Part shown: positions 29,201 through 37,471 of the stretch, in pieces
Position numbering within the stretch: the stretch's first letter is position 1
Layout: every line of letters begins with the position of its first letter
DNA from: Sideroxyarcus sp.
GTDB taxonomy: Bacteria > Pseudomonadota > Gammaproteobacteria > Burkholderiales > Gallionellaceae
Direction of reading: 5' to 3'
DNA length: 64,000 nucleotides
NCBI GenBank assembly: GCA_030651895.1
Contig: JAUSBR010000003.1
Coordinates: 1 to 64,000, forward strand
Translations under genes and position numbers: made by a program
Notes under the pieces: model-generated
Told to the model about the DNA's origin: nothing
Seen by the model: only the letters and a program-made list of their open reading frames with translations
Database searches by the model: none

Positions 29201-30954
29201 CTCGGATCAGTCGGATGTGTGAATGTGAAACCCTTGCATCGCGCAGGATAGTAGTACCCGTTAATATTGTTATTCCCGACAGCATTCACGACAACGGCGC
29301 GAGCTTGACCGTTGTACACCACTTGTTCAACCATATCGCAGACCTGTTTCCAATTCGCAGCGATAGCTGAGGCCCCCGCTGCAGAGAAGCTTGCGTTGAC
29401 TACGGAAGCCTCCATGGGATGACCGGATATATAGTCTCTGGCAAGGGTAAACCCAGTGAGCATTTGTGACCAGACAACATTGGCGTTTGGGCTCACCTTT
29501 TCTGCGTGAATCTTGCTGCCGAACGCCACGCCCGCCATGCCTTTTGTGTTGTTGGTTTTGGCGGCAAGCACCCCTGCGACTTGGGTACCGTGTCCGGCAC
29601 TGTCATCGTTCGTGCCACCACATCCGGTGACGGCCACCCCCGCTGCCGCATCTGTGGTCAACTGGCAGTTCCCTGCAGAAACGAAATCAGGATGAGTTCG
29701 ATCCAATCCAGAATCCAGCACCACCACAGTCACTCCATTACCGGTTGCTCCGGCGTCCCACGCGTTAGTATCCACCCCATGTACATCGTGTTCCACCACC
29801 AGCTTCAGGCCGTGCTGGAGACTGAATTCAGGATCATCAATATGCAACGCAAATTGACCTATCGGATTGATGAAAGCACTCACCACACCTGGACGCGCTT
29901 TCAGTTGAGATGCGATTTCCAATAGTTGATTTGCATTGAGTCGCGCGGGAAGTCTTAATTGGTACAGGTTCAGCGTCATGTAGCTGCCCACAACTTTCGC
30001 ATGGATGCTATCCGCCAATTTCCGGATTGCGGCAGCGGTGGTCGTAGGAGACACGGTTAACAGAATTTCGTCAGCGACGGCCGTTGAGCCATCCGGGAAC
30101 ACCGCCGGGCTGGTTATATCCGGCTCCGCCATATTCACTGGAAAGCTGCTTACGCATAGTTTCACCAAAGGAGAAACAAGTTCGGTTTTCTCCTGTTTGA
30201 TAAACGCTTCATACTGCATGCACGTGTCTGGTTTCACCTTGGCAGTGTCGATCTGCACATCCTCGCCCCATGTGCCATCACTGGCAGTTACGTCGCCGTC
30301 TTTGCCAAGATCATTCATTGCGATAATCTGCTTATCTCCGATGCGTCTTAGATAAACAGTTGCTGTTGGCTTGAATTTCCCGACCAACGGGACACTAAAA
30401 CTTACTGTTTTCTTGCCGCTATTTGCATACAAGTCAGCGGGTGACGCATTTGGCCTCAGCAACGCCAACTCGACACCAGCACTGACGTGGTAAGTGAAAG
30501 CTGGGAGTCGCGCCTTGATATGCACTTGCCCTGTTGTCGAACCGACGTCTTTATTCTTATCAACCGCAAAAAGGATTTTGACAGGCTCAGTCACACTTCC
30601 TGCTGCTAGTATTCCTTTGGGTAAGGCAAGTTCAAAGTAGGGCTGCCCATCCTTGCCATTTCTGCTCGCGTTCAACGGACGCACATTCTTGCTCTCAAAT
30701 TGCTGAAGTGTGAGGCGAAGCGGCGCGAGGAGCGCAACAGCCGAACGGTTTTTGATGCGAACCTGAGTGGAATAGACGCCCTTCCTGGCATCAAACTGAA
30801 CCTTGGAGTAAGTCACCGTCACGCGATGATCGACACTGACGACGATGGGGGCCGCATGCGCAACCTGCTGTAGTGCGAAGAATGAAAAGGCCAGCGCCCA
30901 GAACACAAACAGGAGCCGTTGCATCAGTCCGGTTGTGGATACACATGCATTCAT
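26266..30954 (-). CDS. Large secreted subtilisin-like protease with cadherin repeats and VWFD domain
   Basis: 1562 residues. Order seen: signal peptide (to about residue 34); a ~240-residue immunoglobulin-like region; propeptide-like region (about 290-370); a peptidase S8 domain with catalytic Asp in VVVLDSGLDRTHPD (near 412), His in SAGHGTQVAGVLAA (near 452) and Ser in GNSFAAPLVAGAAAML (near 653); three cadherin-like repeats (about 715-1030), the second and third almost identical; another dystroglycan/cadherin-like module; a VWFD-type domain (about 1130-1290, starting DPHITTVRGLRYDFQ); and a C-terminal Ig-like region. No LPxTG or obvious type 1 secretion signal. Probably a cell-surface or secreted autoprocessing protease/adhesin. 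Codon use seems less GC-rich than neighbours, hinting at transfer. Confidence 0.9.
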   Translation of the reverse strand: MNACVSTTGLMQRLLFVFWALAFSFFALQQVAHAAPIVVSVDHRVTVTYSKVQFDARKGVYSTQVRIKNRSAVALLAPLRLTLQQFESKNVRPLNASRNGKDGQPYFELALPKGILAAGSVTEPVKILFAVDKNKDVGSTTGQVHIKARLPAFTYHVSAGVELALLRPNASPADLYANSGKKTVSFSVPLVGKFKPTATVYLRRIGDKQIIAMNDLGKDGDVTASDGTWGEDVQIDTAKVKPDTCMQYEAFIKQEKTELVSPLVKLCVSSFPVNMAEPDITSPAVFPDGSTAVADEILLTVSPTTTAAAIRKLADSIHAKVVGSYMTLNLYQLRLPARLNANQLLEIASQLKARPGVVSAFINPIGQFALHIDDPEFSLQHGLKLVVEHDVHGVDTNAWDAGATGNGVTVVVLDSGLDRTHPDFVSAGNCQLTTDAAAGVAVTGCGGTNDDSAGHGTQVAGVLAAKTNNTKGMAGVAFGSKIHAEKVSPNANVVWSQMLTGFTLARDYISGHPMEASVVNASFSAAGASAIAANWKQVCDMVEQVVYNGQARAVVVNAVGNNNINGYYYPARCKGFTFTHPTDPSLNYSYSQPELLIAVSSSTSGGGACGADDQREPSSNFGAWVDIAAPGCNILTTTNGAQPPAGNYATVTGNSFAAPLVAGAAAMLRSCNVQPGQIKSTLVSSANVDVLYPDSLNPTGSTPRLDIYRALSYQAATEIALSSSSINENNMPGALVGTLGATDLDPCDRFTFALVAGTGDTDNGAFSITGNSLTINSAADFETTMSYNIRVQVTDFGGATFDQPLTVIVSNVNEAPTAINLSASSIDENNMAGATVATLTATDPDSIASGYASPFTFALVAGVGDTGNGAFTITGNTLALNNAADFEATPNYSIRIRVTDNGGLSYETTKTVTINNRDEAPIAINLSASSIDENNTAGATVATLSATDPDSIASGYASPFTFELVAGTGDTGNGAFTITGNTLTINNAADFEATPNYSIRLRVTDNGGLSYETTKTVTINNRNDAPSIVGPLSFTHIEFNQIANAWPFGVDDFVGIVNASDPDGDTLTYSIDPAGNFADVNGVTQSNAFRFDAAIPGRLLVDNHLAVNFEYKPVFNLPVQVTDAGGLSASANVTVTLTNDANDNGDPHITTVRGLRYDFQSAGEFVALRGANGMEIQTRQTAIPGPAPFTDPYSGLAVGVSINTAVAARVGDYRVTYQPNASGVPELRINGKVTTLPANGVDLGVGGRVIPLGANSIQVDFPDGTAMTVSAYLWGSLSYMQIGVMHTPAREGLMGINTAGSWLPRLADGTSFGAMPSALCDRFVELYEKFADSWRVNDDTSLFYYAPGTSTSTFTSVWPLEKPLCAAPSMAATPRPRAMAVAAPERRIAPVAPRGIVLKPVAKAVAQQQCRAIVGKNEKANCVFDVMFTGNTGFALAYQRIEKLRAGLTSVVVRVANKPDARGETLVTATVARHAMVVPKVKGVRAVPAGAVQFMLGDKPLGKPVKLDAKGQAKLVVTRQNMERFNVGKLAITAQYLPSRVKGNVFLPSVSRKLTRELVKGK
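27891..28520. repeat. Two tandem 315-bp repeats within the protease gene
   Basis: Two consecutive units of 315 bp (105 codons) match closely; for example GGTTGTTGAT occurs at 27891 and 28206, followed by near-identical sequence. They encode cadherin-like modules starting INLSASSIDENN. A third, diverged unit follows to about 28830. Recent duplication or gene conversion is likely. Confidence 0.85.
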
Positions 30955-31014
30955 TGCTACCCCCTCAAATGAAAAGTTCTGCCAATTGATAGGAACCCCA
31001 AACTCCAGTCATAA

Positions 31015-31105
31015 GCCCGCAAGCGGGCAAGTCGCTGGCTATCCGGTGCAGGCCGGCATCCAGTTACATTAAACAACCGGATGCCGAATCAAGTCCGGCA
31101 TGACA
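31015..31105. repeat. Short palindromes upstream of the protease gene
   Basis: GCCCGCAAGCGGGC (31015-31028) is a perfect hairpin. A second, CGGCATCC (31054-31061) with GGATGCCG (31079-31086), is followed by AATCAAGTCCGGCATGAC, the form of a common intergenic repeat. They lie between the large protease gene and the lipoprotein gene on the same strand. Confidence 0.55.
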
Positions 31106-31132
31106 ATAGTTTGAGGTCCCTGATTTCAAAAT

Positions 31133-31945
31133 CTAATCCGCCATCAACTCCCCAAGTATCTCCGGCCATACATCGCGCCAGCAGCAACTATGATCCTGAT
31201 TCGGGTACACCTTGAACGTCGCCCCTTGCTGCTGTGAGATCGCATCATGCACAAGACTCGGAGGTACGTTGTCATCCTTCCCACCCGCATAGTGCATCTG
31301 CGTGATTCTCAGCGGCAGTGGTATGCGCGTCGCGGGGTTCAATGAACCTGACAAAGGCTGCTGCTTGTGCAACTCTGTCCATCGCTCCGTATCCAGATTA
31401 GCCGCCACCGAGATAAGTGCTTTGGTTTTCGGCTGGCGCTCCGCCAGCAACATCGCCAGAGTGCCGCCTCCGCTGTAGCCCATCAGTACCAGCGCCTGAT
31501 AATCCACAGTCAAACGATCCAGTGCAGCGGACATGCTCGCAACAACCGCTTCCGAATAACGCCGATTAGTCCACAAGTCCGGCGTGCAAGCCTTTGCATT
31601 GTTCAATCCGTGGTAACAAGGGCGCCCCAGATAGAGACTGGGGACCGGATCAAGCGCCATGAGCTCGAGCATAAGCGGTGTGCGCGGTGTCGGATCGGAT
31701 GCCGCTACCCGCTTGCGCGCCCAGGGTGTGCCATCTCCTTCCAGATAAACATGCAGCGCACCCGTGGTCGAGCGACCTTCCTTGAAGTAAGCGACATGAC
31801 TGAAGCCCTCACCCGGCACGACCAGCTTGCGGTACCCAAAGTCGGTTGCTCGATCATCCATGCGTTGCGTCGGACTGGAGCAACCACATAACTGCGCGAC
31901 GAGAAGCAGCCAGGAAATCCGCATCAGTGCATGCTGCACAGGCAT
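31133..31945 (-). CDS. Putative alpha/beta-hydrolase lipoprotein
   Basis: 270 residues. A signal peptide ends in the lipobox LCGC, so a lipid-anchored envelope protein is expected; an internal ATG (31924) seven codons down would also give a working signal. The nucleophile elbow GYSGGG lies near residue 160 (ALVLMGYSGGGTLAML), an Asp may be in GGKDDNVP and the His in NQDHSCC. The region HVYLEGDGTPW near the N-terminus is common in such lipoprotein hydrolases. The substrate is unknown. It lies between two surface-protein genes on the same strand. Confidence 0.8.
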   Translation of the reverse strand: MPVQHALMRISWLLLVAQLCGCSSPTQRMDDRATDFGYRKLVVPGEGFSHVAYFKEGRSTTGALHVYLEGDGTPWARKRVAASDPTPRTPLMLELMALDPVPSLYLGRPCYHGLNNAKACTPDLWTNRRYSEAVVASMSAALDRLTVDYQALVLMGYSGGGTLAMLLAERQPKTKALISVAANLDTERWTELHKQQPLSGSLNPATRIPLPLRITQMHYAGGKDDNVPPSLVHDAISQQQGATFKVYPNQDHSCCWRDVWPEILGELMAD

Positions 31946-31984
31946 ACGTATGTCCGCAAATCCCGAGCTCAGGCGCCGCTTTGA

Positions 31985-33190
31985 TCAGAATTCCATCAGC
32001 GCGCCAAGGCTGACCGCCCAACTATTCAGCAACTTGTCCTGAGTGCGTTTCTCGTAGTCCAAGAATAGTTGCGTCCCGCTGTCGAGCGCGGCCGACACTC
32101 CAAACCCGATATTCAAATAGTTGCGATCCGGTGCATCTGTTGCCACAGAAAAGTTGACCCCTGGTGTAATGACCAGCTCATTACTGATCTGCTGGGTATT
32201 GTTCTGGAATTCACGCACCGTAGCCAAACGCGCCGAAGGTACAAATGTCCCCCATTCGTAACCGTATGAAGCGCCCACCCGAACGCCCAGACTGCTGGTG
32301 AACGAGGTCGTGCTTCGATCGCCATAGTGCATCTCCAGCGTAGTTGTGCCGGTCTCGTTGTACCCCTTGAAACTGGTCTTGATGTAATCCAGATTGATGA
32401 AGGGCGACAGATTGAATCGACCAATATCCTTTTGGTAACTGGCTGAAATCCCCCCCATGAGTTGATTGCCGGTAGTGGTGCCACTGGTCGTGCCGGATAT
32501 GCTCGTACCCCAAACGACTTTGCGTTGGCTATCAAAGTTGAGCTTCCCATAGCCCAGATAACCGTCAACAGCAGAGCTCTCCGAGGGCAGCCAGGTGCCG
32601 TACAGGGTAAAGGTAATGTTGCTGGTTTTCAGTGAACCGGCGCTGTTGAGGAAGTCAGCCTTATCCCTGATGTGGCCGATGATGCCGCCGAGCAAGAAAC
32701 TGTCGGAAAAACGGTAATCCAGCCCGATGTTCAGTCCTGTCAGATCCGACTTATAGCCGTTTTCCAAATCGGTTTCTGGGCGTTCACCCTTGCCGTACAA
32801 CGGCGTCACCAAGAAACCCCATCCCCCACCATCTGCACTCGCACCTTTTTCAGGTTGATCCTTCTGCTCGTCCAATGGCAAACCCACACCTTTCTTCTTG
32901 CGGGAGACTACCGAGCTACCGGCATTCGCAGTACCCAGATTGACTGAGGCAGTTGCAGCAGGACCGGCAAAACCAGTTGATGTCAGGGAGCACATATCGG
33001 CGATCTCCTGAGTTGGAGCCCCTGCACCATAGAGAACAGCACATATGTATGTGATGTATTCCTCGAATTGCACGTTTGATGTAGCCGCCCGCGCGCCCTG
33101 CGGCACCATCCCCAACACCATCACCCCAACCAATACCTTCCCCATCAAAGCAAGCCCGCTTGCTTTGGATTTAACGATTCCTGTGTTCAT
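31985..33190 (-). CDS. Autotransporter-type outer-membrane beta-barrel protein without passenger
   Basis: 401 residues from the ATG at 33190, preceded by GGGGGAG; an earlier in-frame Met adds 21 residues ahead of the signal peptide. Signal peptide ends near GARA-AT. After a ~100-residue N-terminal part with two Cys (YICAVLYG, ADMCSLTS) and a basic RKKKG stretch, the last ~270 residues fit an autotransporter beta-barrel with alternating strands (LNIGLDYRFSDSFLLGGIIG, YKSDLTG) and a final aromatic residue (ALMEF). The usual long passenger is missing, so the barrel may serve another secreted protein or stand alone. Confidence 0.82.
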   Translation of the reverse strand: MNTGIVKSKASGLALMGKVLVGVMVLGMVPQGARAATSNVQFEEYITYICAVLYGAGAPTQEIADMCSLTSTGFAGPAATASVNLGTANAGSSVVSRKKKGVGLPLDEQKDQPEKGASADGGGWGFLVTPLYGKGERPETDLENGYKSDLTGLNIGLDYRFSDSFLLGGIIGHIRDKADFLNSAGSLKTSNITFTLYGTWLPSESSAVDGYLGYGKLNFDSQRKVVWGTSISGTTSGTTTGNQLMGGISASYQKDIGRFNLSPFINLDYIKTSFKGYNETGTTTLEMHYGDRSTTSFTSSLGVRVGASYGYEWGTFVPSARLATVREFQNNTQQISNELVITPGVNFSVATDAPDRNYLNIGFGVSAALDSGTQLFLDYEKRTQDKLLNSWAVSLGALMEF

Positions 33191-33638
33191 TTCTCCCCCC
33201 GCGATCCATTGCCAAGACCAACAAAAACGTGACGCCCTAAAGACCTCACTCACCCCGGGGTGACTTTGAAGGGAATCTACTTTCTAGTCAATATGCCAAA
33301 CTGCCTAGATAGTTGATTAGTCCGCTATACCTTCACAGCGGCTCCCCGCCCCTTACCCACGGCTCATCTCGCCGACACCCACCTATACAAAACAATACCC
33401 TCCGCCAGTTTCGCCCTCGGCTATCACACGCCGTCCGCAAAAGACATATGCCAAAAGATATAGGCCATCAAAGCCCTTCCAGATATGAGGCTTTTCGCTC
33501 TACCATTGCGCTCGTCGCTTCAAACCAGTTCCTCAAAGCCCTCCCTCATCATTTTAGGAGTGCGCCCCCAAGCCCGCCGAACCCGCTTGCCTAACCGCCC
33601 GATTTTGACAACAATGGAGCCAGTAACCGGAGCCATAG
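33191..33638. other. Intergenic gap without recognised gene
   Basis: About 450 bases between the divergent barrel gene and bcp. It should hold both promoters, but I found no box pair good enough to name. The short open frames here are low complexity and match nothing I know. No strong hairpin or repeat is visible. Confidence 0.5.
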
Positions 33639-34094
33639 ATGCCAATACAAGCTGTAGCCGATTTCACCCTTCCCGCCACAGGCAGTGTCGATTTCACGCT
33701 CTACCCTATCCGCAGCAAATCGTTGGTGATCTATTTCTATCCCAAGGACAGTACGCCGGGTTGCACTACCGAGGCGCAGCAGTTTCGCGACTTGTATGCG
33801 GCTTATCAGAAGGCGGATTGCGAGATCGTGGGGGTATCGCGCGACAGCATCAAGTCGCATGAGAATTTCAAGACCCGGTTCACGCTGCCTTTCGCGCTGC
33901 TCTCGGACGCGGAAGAGAAACTCTGCACGCAGTTCGGCGTGATCAAGCAGAAGAAGTTGTACGGCAAGGATGTACGCGGTATCGAGCGCAGCACTTTTGT
34001 GCTCGACAACAAGGGCATCATCCGCAAGGAATGGCGCGGCCTCAAGGCGGACGGCCACGCAGAAGAAGTACTCGCCTTTGTTCAAACGCTCTAA
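33639..34094 (+). CDS. bcp: Thioredoxin-dependent thiol peroxidase (Bcp/PrxQ)
   Basis: 151 residues. Reduces hydrogen and organic peroxides using thioredoxin. The peroxidatic Cys is in YPKDSTPGCTTEAQQFRDL near residue 45; the position five residues later, where 2-Cys Bcp/PrxQ proteins have the resolving Cys, is Gln, and another Cys lies in QKADCEIVGVSRD, so a 1-Cys or atypical 2-Cys mechanism is likely. The C-terminal GIIRKEWRG is also family-like. It is followed by phoH after 9 bases. Confidence 0.93.
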   Translation: MPIQAVADFTLPATGSVDFTLYPIRSKSLVIYFYPKDSTPGCTTEAQQFRDLYAAYQKADCEIVGVSRDSIKSHENFKTRFTLPFALLSDAEEKLCTQFGVIKQKKLYGKDVRGIERSTFVLDNKGIIRKEWRGLKADGHAEEVLAFVQTL

Positions 34095-34103
34095 AGGGAA
34101 ACC

Positions 34104-35510
34104 ATGAACGCACGCACAGCAACACCGGAAACCAAACTCTTCGTGCTGGATACCAACGTGCTGATGCACGACCCGACCAGCCTGTTCCGTTTCGAGGAAC
34201 ACGATGTCTATCTGCCGATGTTCGTGCTGGAAGAGCTGGACAACAACAAGAAGGGTATGACCGAAGTCGCGCGCAACGCGCGCCAGGCCAGCCGCTTCCT
34301 GGACAATCTGGTCAGTTCGAGCGAGGACAGCATCGACGAAGGCGTGCCGCTGGATGCGCTAGGCAACAAGAACGCCACCGGGCGCCTGTTCCTGCAGACC
34401 GAATTCATCAACGACCCGCTACCGGTGACGCTGGCGAACGGCAAGGCCGACAACGCCATCCTCGGCGTGGTCGCCCACCTGCACAACCAGCATTCCAAAC
34501 GCCAGATCGCGCTGGTCAGCAAAGACATCAACATGCGCATCAAGGCGCGCGCGCTGGGGCTGGCGGCGCAGGACTATTTCAACGACAAGGTGCTGGAAGA
34601 CACCGACCTGCTCTATTCCGGCATACGCGAGCTGCATCCCGATTTCTGGGACAAGAACGGCAAGGACATGGTGTCCGGCACGCAGGGCGCCCACACCTTC
34701 TACAACATCAAGGGACCGGACTGCCGCGACCTGCTGGTGAACGAGTTCGTCTTCCAGGACGATGCCAACAATCCTTTCCTGGCCGTGGTCGCCGCACAGG
34801 ACGACAACACCGCCACACTGCGCACGCTCACCGACTACAACCACAGCAAGAACGCGATCTGGGGCATCACCGCACGCAACCGCGAGCAGAACTTCGTGCT
34901 CAACCTGCTGATGAATCCGGAGATCGATTTCGTCACGCTGCTGGGCCAGGCCGGTACCGGCAAGACCCTGCTGACGCTGGCTGCCGGCCTGATGCAGGTG
35001 CTGGAACACAAGATCTATTCCGAGATCATCATGACCCGCGTCACCGTGTCGGTGGGCGAGGACATCGGCTTCCTGCCTGGTACCGAGGAAGAGAAGATGT
35101 CGCCGTGGATGGGCGCGCTGGATGACAATCTCGACGTGCTGAACAAGTCCGACGACGAGGGTGGCGAATGGGGCCGCGCCGCGACGCGCGACCTGATCCG
35201 CAGCCGCATCAAGATCAAGTCGCTCAACTTCATGCGCGGCCGCACCTTCCTCAATAAGTACCTGATCATTGACGAGGCGCAGAACCTGACGCCCAAGCAG
35301 ATGAAGACGCTGATCACCCGTGCCGGTCCCGGCACCAAGGTGGTGTGCATGGGCAACATCGCGCAGATCGACACGCCATACCTCACCGAGGGCAGTTCCG
35401 GTCTGACCTATGTGGTGGACAGGTTCAAGGGCTGGCCGCACAGCGGCCACGTCACGCTCACGCGCGGCGAACGTTCTCGTCTGGCAGACCACGCCGCGGA
35501 AGTGCTGTGA
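34104..35510 (+). CDS. PhoH family protein with N-terminal PIN domain
   Basis: 468 residues: a PIN nuclease-like domain (about 10-150; LDTNVLMHDP, LEELDNNKKG, SKDINMRIKA) followed by a PhoH ATPase domain with Walker A GQAGTGKT (near 282) and Walker B LIIDEAQNLTPKQMK (near 390). PIN-PhoH proteins (PhoH2) act as RNA helicase/ribonucleases, in some organisms as toxin-antitoxin-like systems. No antitoxin gene is directly upstream; bcp is. Its TGA overlaps the GTG start of the next gene. Confidence 0.92.
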   Translation: MNARTATPETKLFVLDTNVLMHDPTSLFRFEEHDVYLPMFVLEELDNNKKGMTEVARNARQASRFLDNLVSSSEDSIDEGVPLDALGNKNATGRLFLQTEFINDPLPVTLANGKADNAILGVVAHLHNQHSKRQIALVSKDINMRIKARALGLAAQDYFNDKVLEDTDLLYSGIRELHPDFWDKNGKDMVSGTQGAHTFYNIKGPDCRDLLVNEFVFQDDANNPFLAVVAAQDDNTATLRTLTDYNHSKNAIWGITARNREQNFVLNLLMNPEIDFVTLLGQAGTGKTLLTLAAGLMQVLEHKIYSEIIMTRVTVSVGEDIGFLPGTEEEKMSPWMGALDDNLDVLNKSDDEGGEWGRAATRDLIRSRIKIKSLNFMRGRTFLNKYLIIDEAQNLTPKQMKTLITRAGPGTKVVCMGNIAQIDTPYLTEGSSGLTYVVDRFKGWPHSGHVTLTRGERSRLADHAAEVL

Positions 35511-36121
35511 AACTCATCGGTTCCAACACCAGCCCCTACGTGCGCAAAGCACGTCTGGTGCTGCTGGAAAAGAACATCCCGCACACTTACCTGGTCGATC
35601 CGCCCAGCGACCCGAACAGCTCGGTCTACCGCGTCAATCCGCTGGGGCGTATCCCGGCGCTGATCCTCGACGAAGAGACCTGCGTGTTCGATTCGCCGGT
35701 GATCGCCGAATATGTCGACACGCTCAACGACACGCCCATCCTTATCCCCCGCCACGACGCGCTGGCGCGCATGCGCGTGAAACGCTGGGAAGCGTTGGCT
35801 GACGGCATCATGGATTCCGCCATCGTGGTGCGCAACGAACGCATCCGCCCGGCAGAGAAACAGGAGCAGAGCAACATCGACCTGCATCTCACTGCGGTCA
35901 CCCGCACGCTGGAACATGTCGCCGGACAACTTGGCGATCGCGCCTGGTGCGAGGGCGACAGCATCACGCTGGCCGATCTGGCACTGCTGAGCGCGCTGGT
36001 CTATCTCGACCTGCGCCAACCCGAACGCGACTGGCGCAGCGCGCATCCGAACCTGGCCGCATGGTTCAACCGGATGAGCACCCGCCCCGGCGTGAAAACA
36101 TCATTGGCGGAACAGACATGA
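35507..36121 (+). CDS. Glutathione S-transferase family protein
   Basis: 204 residues from the GTG at 35507, which overlaps the phoH stop (GTGA) and begins the thioredoxin-like fold exactly ([23 protein letters not shown]). A Ser at residue 9 sits where the catalytic Ser/Cys of GSTs lies; [14 protein letters not shown] is the glutathione-contacting ES/DSP motif, and [20 protein letters not shown] the conserved C-terminal Asp motif. Resembles the YibF/SspA-like group. Substrate unknown. Confidence 0.93.
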   Translation: MKLIGSNTSPYVRKARLVLLEKNIPHTYLVDPPSDPNSSVYRVNPLGRIPALILDEETCVFDSPVIAEYVDTLNDTPILIPRHDALARMRVKRWEALADGIMDSAIVVRNERIRPAEKQEQSNIDLHLTAVTRTLEHVAGQLGDRAWCEGDSITLADLALLSALVYLDLRQPERDWRSAHPNLAAWFNRMSTRPGVKTSLAEQT

Positions 36122-36510
36122 GCGAAATCGACAAGACCGACGCAGAGTGGCAAGAAGAACTGACGCCGGAGCAATATGAAGTGTGCCGCAAATGCGGCAC
36201 CGAGCCCGCCTTCACCGGCGAATACTGGGATTGCAACGACATCGGTGTCTACCGCTGCATTTGCTGCGGTGCGCCGCTGTTCGACTCGGAGACCAAATAC
36301 GAATCCGGTACCGGCTGGCCCAGCTTCTGGCAGCCCATCAACGAGGATGCCGTCGTCTACAATGAGGACGACCCGCTCGGAATGGATCGCGTCGAAGTCT
36401 GCTGCGCCGCCTGCGACGCGCACCTCGGCCATGTGTTCGAAGACGGCCCCGAACCGACCGGACTGCGCTTCTGCATCAACTCCGCCTCGCTCGCGCTGGA
36501 CCGAAAATAA
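36118..36510 (+). CDS. msrB: Peptide methionine (R)-S-oxide reductase MsrB
   Basis: 130 residues from the ATG at 36118 (ATGA overlap with the GST gene). Reduces R-methionine sulfoxide in proteins. Catalytic Cys is in RFCINSASL near the C-terminus; two CxxC zinc sites are present (CICCG and CCAACDAH). The E. coli resolving position in DSGCGWPSF is here ESGTGWPSF, so Thr replaces that Cys. There are extra Cys in CRKCGTE and YWDCND near the N-terminus, which may supply resolving thiols. Confidence 0.95.
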   Translation: MSEIDKTDAEWQEELTPEQYEVCRKCGTEPAFTGEYWDCNDIGVYRCICCGAPLFDSETKYESGTGWPSFWQPINEDAVVYNEDDPLGMDRVEVCCAACDAHLGHVFEDGPEPTGLRFCINSASLALDRK

Positions 36511-36556
36511 ACATCGGTATCGCGTTGCTCCGCCCTCCTAACAACTGACACCTGCC

Positions 36557-37102
36557 ATGAAATTACTGTTCGACCTGTTCCCCGTCATCCTCTTCTTTGC
36601 CGTCTTCAAGTTTGCGGGCGTCTATGCCGCCACGGCAGTGGCCATCGTCGCCACCTTCGTACAGGTCGGCTGGGTGAAATACCGCCACGGCAAGGTCGAC
36701 ACCATGTTGTGGGTCAGCCTGGGCATCATCACCGTGTTCGGCGGCGCGACCCTGCTGCTGCACGACGAGACCTTCATCAAGTGGAAGCCCACCGTGCTGT
36801 ACTGGTTCTTCTCCGCTGCCCTGCTGTTCGCGCCCATCCTGTTCAAGAAAAACCTGATGCGCGCTTTGCTGGAAGAGAAGATCAAGCTGCCCGATCCGGT
36901 GTGGGGCAACGTCAATCTGGCATGGGCGGCTTTCTTCGCCGTGCTCGGCGTGGTCAACATCTATGTCGCCTACAGCTACTCCACCGATGCCTGGGTCAAT
37001 TTCAAACTGTTCGGCGCCACGGGAATGATGATCGTGTTCATCTTCGCGCAGGCGGCGATGCTGTCGAAATATGTGGAAGAAGACAAGAAGGAGAAGCCGT
37101 GA
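36557..37102 (+). CDS. yciB: Inner-membrane spanning protein YciB (septation protein A)
   Basis: 181 residues with about five membrane helices, starting [21 protein letters not shown], which is the hallmark of YciB/IspA (intracellular septation) proteins. Other typical pieces are [20 protein letters not shown] and [14 protein letters not shown]. It affects cell envelope synthesis and division. It ends overlapping the start of yciI by one base (TGATG), as in many betaproteobacteria. Confidence 0.95.
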   Translation: MKLLFDLFPVILFFAVFKFAGVYAATAVAIVATFVQVGWVKYRHGKVDTMLWVSLGIITVFGGATLLLHDETFIKWKPTVLYWFFSAALLFAPILFKKNLMRALLEEKIKLPDPVWGNVNLAWAAFFAVLGVVNIYVAYSYSTDAWVNFKLFGATGMMIVFIFAQAAMLSKYVEEDKKEKP

Positions 37103-37404
37103 TGCTGTACGCCATCTTCGGCAACGACGTGCCGGACAGCCTGGAGAAACGCAAAGCCGCGCGCCCTGCCCATCTGGAGCGCCTGCAGACCTTGCAGGAT
37201 GAGGGCCGTTTGCTGATGGCCGGCCCCTTCCCCGCGGTGGATGCCGTCGACCCCGGCCCGGCCGGATTCAGCGGAAGTCTCATCGTGGCCGAGTTTGCAT
37301 CTCTGGAGGCGGCCGAGGCGTGGGCGGTGGCCGATCCTTATGTGGCGGCAGGGGTTTATGCACAGGTTGCCGTTCGTCCGTTCCGCAAAGTATTTCCCGT
37401 CTGA
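37102..37404 (+). CDS. yciI: YciI family protein
   Basis: 100 residues, single YciI domain ([20 protein letters not shown]..., then a conserved [11 protein letters not shown] and [12 protein letters not shown]). The family is a ferredoxin-like dimer with a His-Asp pair; here His is in PAHLERL and Asp near [12 protein letters not shown]. No enzyme activity is firmly assigned. The ATG at 37102 starts within the yciB stop. Confidence 0.92.
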   Translation: MLYAIFGNDVPDSLEKRKAARPAHLERLQTLQDEGRLLMAGPFPAVDAVDPGPAGFSGSLIVAEFASLEAAEAWAVADPYVAAGVYAQVAVRPFRKVFPV

Positions 37405-37408
37405 GCCG

Positions 37409-37417
37409 TGCTATATT
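37409..37417 (+). promoter_or_regulatory. Extended -10 promoter for the parvulin gene
   Basis: TGCTATATT (37409-37417) is an extended -10 box (TGnTATATT); predicted start near 37424, 48 bases before the ATG at 37472. A clear -35 is not seen. A ribosome site AAAGGAAAG lies at 37458-37466. Confidence 0.45.
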
Positions 37418-37471
37418 GCGCCTCGGGTAATTTTTGAACCACCCCAAACCTAACTTTCAAAGGAAAGAAAC

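Noticed and set aside
33313-33594. Open frame of 93 codons in the 33.2-33.6 kb gap
   Set aside because: Low-complexity Pro/Ser/His composition, no ribosome site, no family match; probably chance.
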